Source: Ceraceosorus guamensis (taxonomy: Eukaryota > Basidiomycota > Exobasidiomycetes > Ceraceosorales > Ceraceosoraceae). From it: a stretch of DNA of 64,000 bases. The position numbers and the translations under genes are program-made. Positions within the stretch are counted from its first letter, which is position 1; each line of letters begins with the position of its first letter. Below are positions 60,874 through 64,000 of the stretch, one piece after another. The notes under the pieces are model-generated. The model was given only the letters and a program-made list of their open reading frames with translations. It did no database searches and was not told the origin of the DNA. Where the stretch lies: contig NW_020290068.1 in assembly GCF_003144195.1 (NCBI RefSeq), positions 1 through 64,000 of the forward strand. Reading direction: 5' to 3'.

Positions 60874-63331
60874 TCAATGCTGACGGTAGCCGTGGTGCTG
60901 CTTGACAATGTCTGCGGCTTGCTCGGCGACGGCCGCGACTACGCTCTGCAAGTGAGCAGACGGGAGAATGGGGAAGATGCTCGCATCCACGACTCTGACG
61001 TTGAGCGTTCCGTACACGCGCAAGTCATGCGAGACCACACCGCCGAGGTGCAGGGGAAGCATGGGCAGAGATCCAGAGGGGTGGTCTGCAGGCGATCGAG
61101 GCATCGGTATAAGCGTCAGCGGGCGAGTGGGGTCCAGTCGCGCTCATTGCAAACGTTGCGGAACTCACACTCTGTGCCGGTAAAGTTTCTGGCAAAGTCG
61201 GTCCACTGCTCAAGCGAAGCATTCTCTGGCACAGCTTCGGTACCGGGCCAAGCTTCGCTCTCCACGATGCCCTTCAAAGGCTCAGATTGGGCCAGCTTGC
61301 GCACAAACGCGAGCGCGTAGCCTTGCGTGTAGGCGTCCAGGTCGTGAGAGAGGTAGCGCGGGTCGACGATGGGTTTGACAAGAGCATCGGTGCTGTTGAT
61401 GTGCACGCTTCCCCTGGCGAGCGGACGCTGAGGGCAGGTTACGACGGAAAAGTAGGCCCCTGGAGCTGGCGCTTTGCCGGGTGGAATGGCTGCTTGCCAA
61501 GCGTTCAAGAGGTAAAACTGCGCAACCAAAGTAGGGGGCGGGGGCAGAATCAGCAAAAAATACCTCTTCGAGAGCTAGGAAAAGCTCTCAAGAGATCCAA
61601 TCGCACCTCGATCTGTGGCCATTTGGCGTAGTGGCGCAGAGCGTAGGCATTTGTAGCCAGCGCGCCACGTCTTGGGGCAACAGGCGCGTACTTTTCGACT
61701 TCGTGATCGTGACTGCTGGTCTTTGCGCTGGTGAGCTTCTTGTGAGCCTCGTGAGTGTGCTGACCAAACACATCCTCCGCGCCTTTGCGTTTGTTGAGCA
61801 GCGTCTGCAAGACGTACTCGCCAGGCACGTAGGTGATGGCATCTCCAGCAAAGTCGAGCAAGCCCGTCTGGTTCTGAATGAAGAGTTGTTGTTGCTCCGC
61901 TGCAAGAGTGGCATTGAAGAGCAGACCATCAAGGGAGGTGTAGTCGTCTTTCAACTTGAGGATGACCGAGGAGGATGGGTGATCCTGCAAGTTCTCTCCT
62001 ACTCCTGGATTTGCGTACTTGACCTCGATACCAAGAGGTTCGAGGACAGCAGGGTTGCCGATACCAGAGTGCTCGAGGATTGCTGGGCTGTTGAAGGCGC
62101 CGCCAGAGATGATGACTGAGGTGCGGTGAATGTGAAGGAGAGAATGCGCATTAGTGGAGTGGGGGGGGCCAGCAAAGCACCACTCTGTCAACAGTGCTCA
62201 CCTTCTTTGCGCGCGCGCAAATGCTTGATCTTGGCACCAGTGGCGCTCGGAGCGGTAGAGTCGACGACGGCCACACCGTCGGCAACGAGCTTGTCAAGGT
62301 GACCAGCATGGTGAGACTTGTGCTTCTTCCACTTGATGGCAGTCACGGTGGTGTTGGCAATGACGACGAGGTTCTTCCTGTCCTTGTTGGGTGTCAAGTA
62401 AGCGAACTCCGTGTCGTCGCGCAACTGCGTCTCGGGCACCAAGGTGGAAGGCCACAAGCTCGAGCCGACATTGTCGCCTGCCATACCGGATCGCGCAGCT
62501 TGAGAGATGCCGAGAGCGGACCAGCTGGGGATCCAAGTCTTGATTTGCGGGAGGTGAAAGTTGGTGAAGCCGACGTTGATGGGACCCTTGAATCCTTGGG
62601 ACTTGCGATCAAAGGTGGCGCCCCAGCCGTCTCGGTAGGATTGCGCGGGTGGAGTAGAGTTTTGGGCCTTTTTCAAATACCTTTCCATCGTTGGCCAGTT
62701 CCATCCTGCATTGCCCAAATGACCCCAGGCGTCGATTTCTCCAGCAAAGGGCCGCGTATACTGCAGCGCATTGATGGCCGTGGATCTGGAGGGATGGAGG
62801 CTCGATGGAGCGTCAAACAACCGCCACATCGCACACACACACTTTGCCGTCCATCGCTGCAAGTCGACTAGACAGGACCGAACCAACTCACCCTCCGAGA
62901 ATCTTTCCACGTGGATGATAGACGCTCTTGCCGTTCAGGCCCTTTTGAGGGGCAGTGTTGTACGCCCAATCAAGAGGGCCAAGGAAAGGAGCACCGAGAG
63001 ATCCGGGAATGGTGATGTTGGGATTGCCCACACCGCTCGGACCAGCTTCGACGATGGCGACCTTCCAATGAGGGTTCTCTGACAACCTCGCACCGATCAC
63101 CGCTCCAGCTCCACCGCCTCCAACGACGATGAAGTCGAATTCAGCGTCGGCATCGGCATGCGCATGCGCACCATCAGCTGTTTCCGCGCTGCGCTCGTCG
63201 ATGTTAGAGACTGGAGATGCCGATGCTGCCACTACGCTGACGCCGAGCGCCACGACGAAGAGCACAGTGGCAACGAGGCCCTTGGACGATGCTCGCCACA
63301 ATGATTTGCGAGATTCATTGCGAGCCGTCAT
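60874..63331 (-). CDS. GMC-family FAD oxidoreductase, secreted or membrane-anchored
   Basis: Oxidises an alcohol or sugar with FAD (aryl-alcohol oxidase, choline dehydrogenase and glucose oxidase group). Five exons join in phase: 63331-62892, 62785-62202, 62115-61607, 61517-61169 and 61085-60874, 697 residues. The N-terminus (KGLVATVLFVVALGVSVVAA, about 17-37) is a signal peptide or anchor. The FAD site is FDFIVVGGGGAGAVIGARL with the ribose-binding VAIVEAG. GGSTAINALQYTRP is the GMC signature 1, and SGGAFNSPAILEHSGIGNP is signature 2. The last exon holds YHPSGSLPM, VVDASIFPI and PSAHLQ, so the catalytic pair is about His629 and His672. Its loop around 61700-61800 is long and His/Lys-rich. 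It could be a lignocellulose auxiliary enzyme or a pathway enzyme; the substrate cannot be read from sequence. Confidence 0.93.
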
Positions 63332-64000
63332 GACTGCTCGAGATGTGCGAGTCTGCGCGAGTTGGGTGCTGCTGATGAGTGGTGGTGGGAAAGAATGATG
63401 AGTGTGGGCGAGGTGTGGGCGAGGTGTGGGTGCGGTTGGTACTCGAAGCGTGTCGCAAAGTCGCGAGGGGGAGAAGCGAGAAGCGCTGGGGCGAGGATGC
63501 GTGCAATTGCTGCAGCTCTGCAAGTTGTAGAAGTGCTGCCTCCCGCCTTTGAAGGGCTCGAATGCGTAATTACTATACCGCCGCTCGTCAGGTCAAGGGG
63601 AGAGGGGGGCTTTTGGTGCGCAGCCAAGACGGTTACTGCAAAGTAGGCGCAGCGCAAGGATGCTGCAGCAAAAAGGGGGGGAGGGAGGGGGGTAAGCAGA
63701 GGTAGAGGAATGGGAAGTTGTGGCTCTGTGGAGCTTTCGCTTGGGCGCAACGTACAGGTACAGGTACAGGTACAGGTACAGAACAGACAGACCAAGGTTC
63801 GCAACGTTCCCCCTATCAGGAGAGGAGCTGCCAACGTCGGAGCTGATTGTGCCTGGCTGGCTGCGTTGCGCTGCGCTGTGAGCCCGATTGGCTCGGCTTT
63901 GTTGGCTTTGTTGCTCTGATCGTGATTGCCCGCGCTTCATCTCTCGCGCCTATACCGACTGCCACGCAGAACGCTTTTGCAAAGCCTGTGTGATGGGCGA
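63332..64000. promoter_or_regulatory. Upstream region of the GMC gene, to window end
   Basis: 670 bases with no gene supported. It contains G-rich stretches near 63676 and a GTACAG tandem repeat. Confidence 0.4.
63752..63781. repeat. (GTACAG)5 tandem repeat
   Basis: Five exact GTACAG units upstream of the GMC oxidoreductase. Confidence 0.95.

Overview
The window looks like nuclear DNA of a basidiomycete fungus, most likely from the Ustilaginomycotina (smut and Exobasidiomycetes side). Genes are compact and dense on both strands. Introns are mostly 60-160 nt with GTGAGT-type donors and TAG/CAG/AAG acceptors. Intergenic DNA carries long homopolymers and microsatellites. The proteins (BMT2, eIF3e, HUL5-type HECT ligase, (6-4) photolyase-like, NPL4, SDHC, malic enzyme, MUG190-type SMP/C2 protein, RAD50, GMC oxidoreductase) are typical fungal ones. 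The placement is inferred from gene structure and protein character, not from a search.

Layout. 0.8-2.9 kb: rRNA methyltransferase BMT2 (-). 4.4-6.1: eIF3e (-). 6.9-10.7: WW-domain/Arg-rich protein (+), middle unresolved. 11.9-16.0: HUL5/UBE3C-like E3 ligase (+). 16.4-18.8: photolyase/cryptochrome (-) with a 13-nt microexon. 19.9-22.6: NPL4 (-). 23.4-24.6: SDHC (+). 25.1-27.3: vWA protein (-) with a possible 19-nt intron. 28.6-30.6: malic enzyme (-). 31.5-32.0: a small hydrophilic protein (-). 34.8-39.3: SMP/C2 tether (+). 39.6-40.8: mitochondrial K+/H+ exchange-related protein (-). About 41.4-51.2: an island of decayed, internally repeated sequence with few real genes. 51.3-56.4: RAD50 (-). 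57.6-58.3: DUF952 protein (-). 59.4-60.4: NmrA-like reductase (+). 60.9-63.3: GMC oxidoreductase (-).

Most genes are unrelated housekeeping functions: translation and rRNA modification, the ubiquitin-proteasome/Cdc48 pathway (HUL5-like and NPL4), DNA repair (photolyase, RAD50), and mitochondrial metabolism (SDHC, malic enzyme, K+/H+ exchange). There is no operon logic. The NmrA-like and GMC genes at the right end are convergent neighbours and could serve a shared oxidative pathway, but the sequence alone does not show it.

The parts most worth a second look are the 41.4-51.2 kb island with three diverged copies of one protein module, a 10-mer (AGTCACGAGT) strongly over-represented in non-coding DNA, the extreme exon/intron sizes in two genes, and a perfect 16-bp inverted repeat enclosing a CTG tract.
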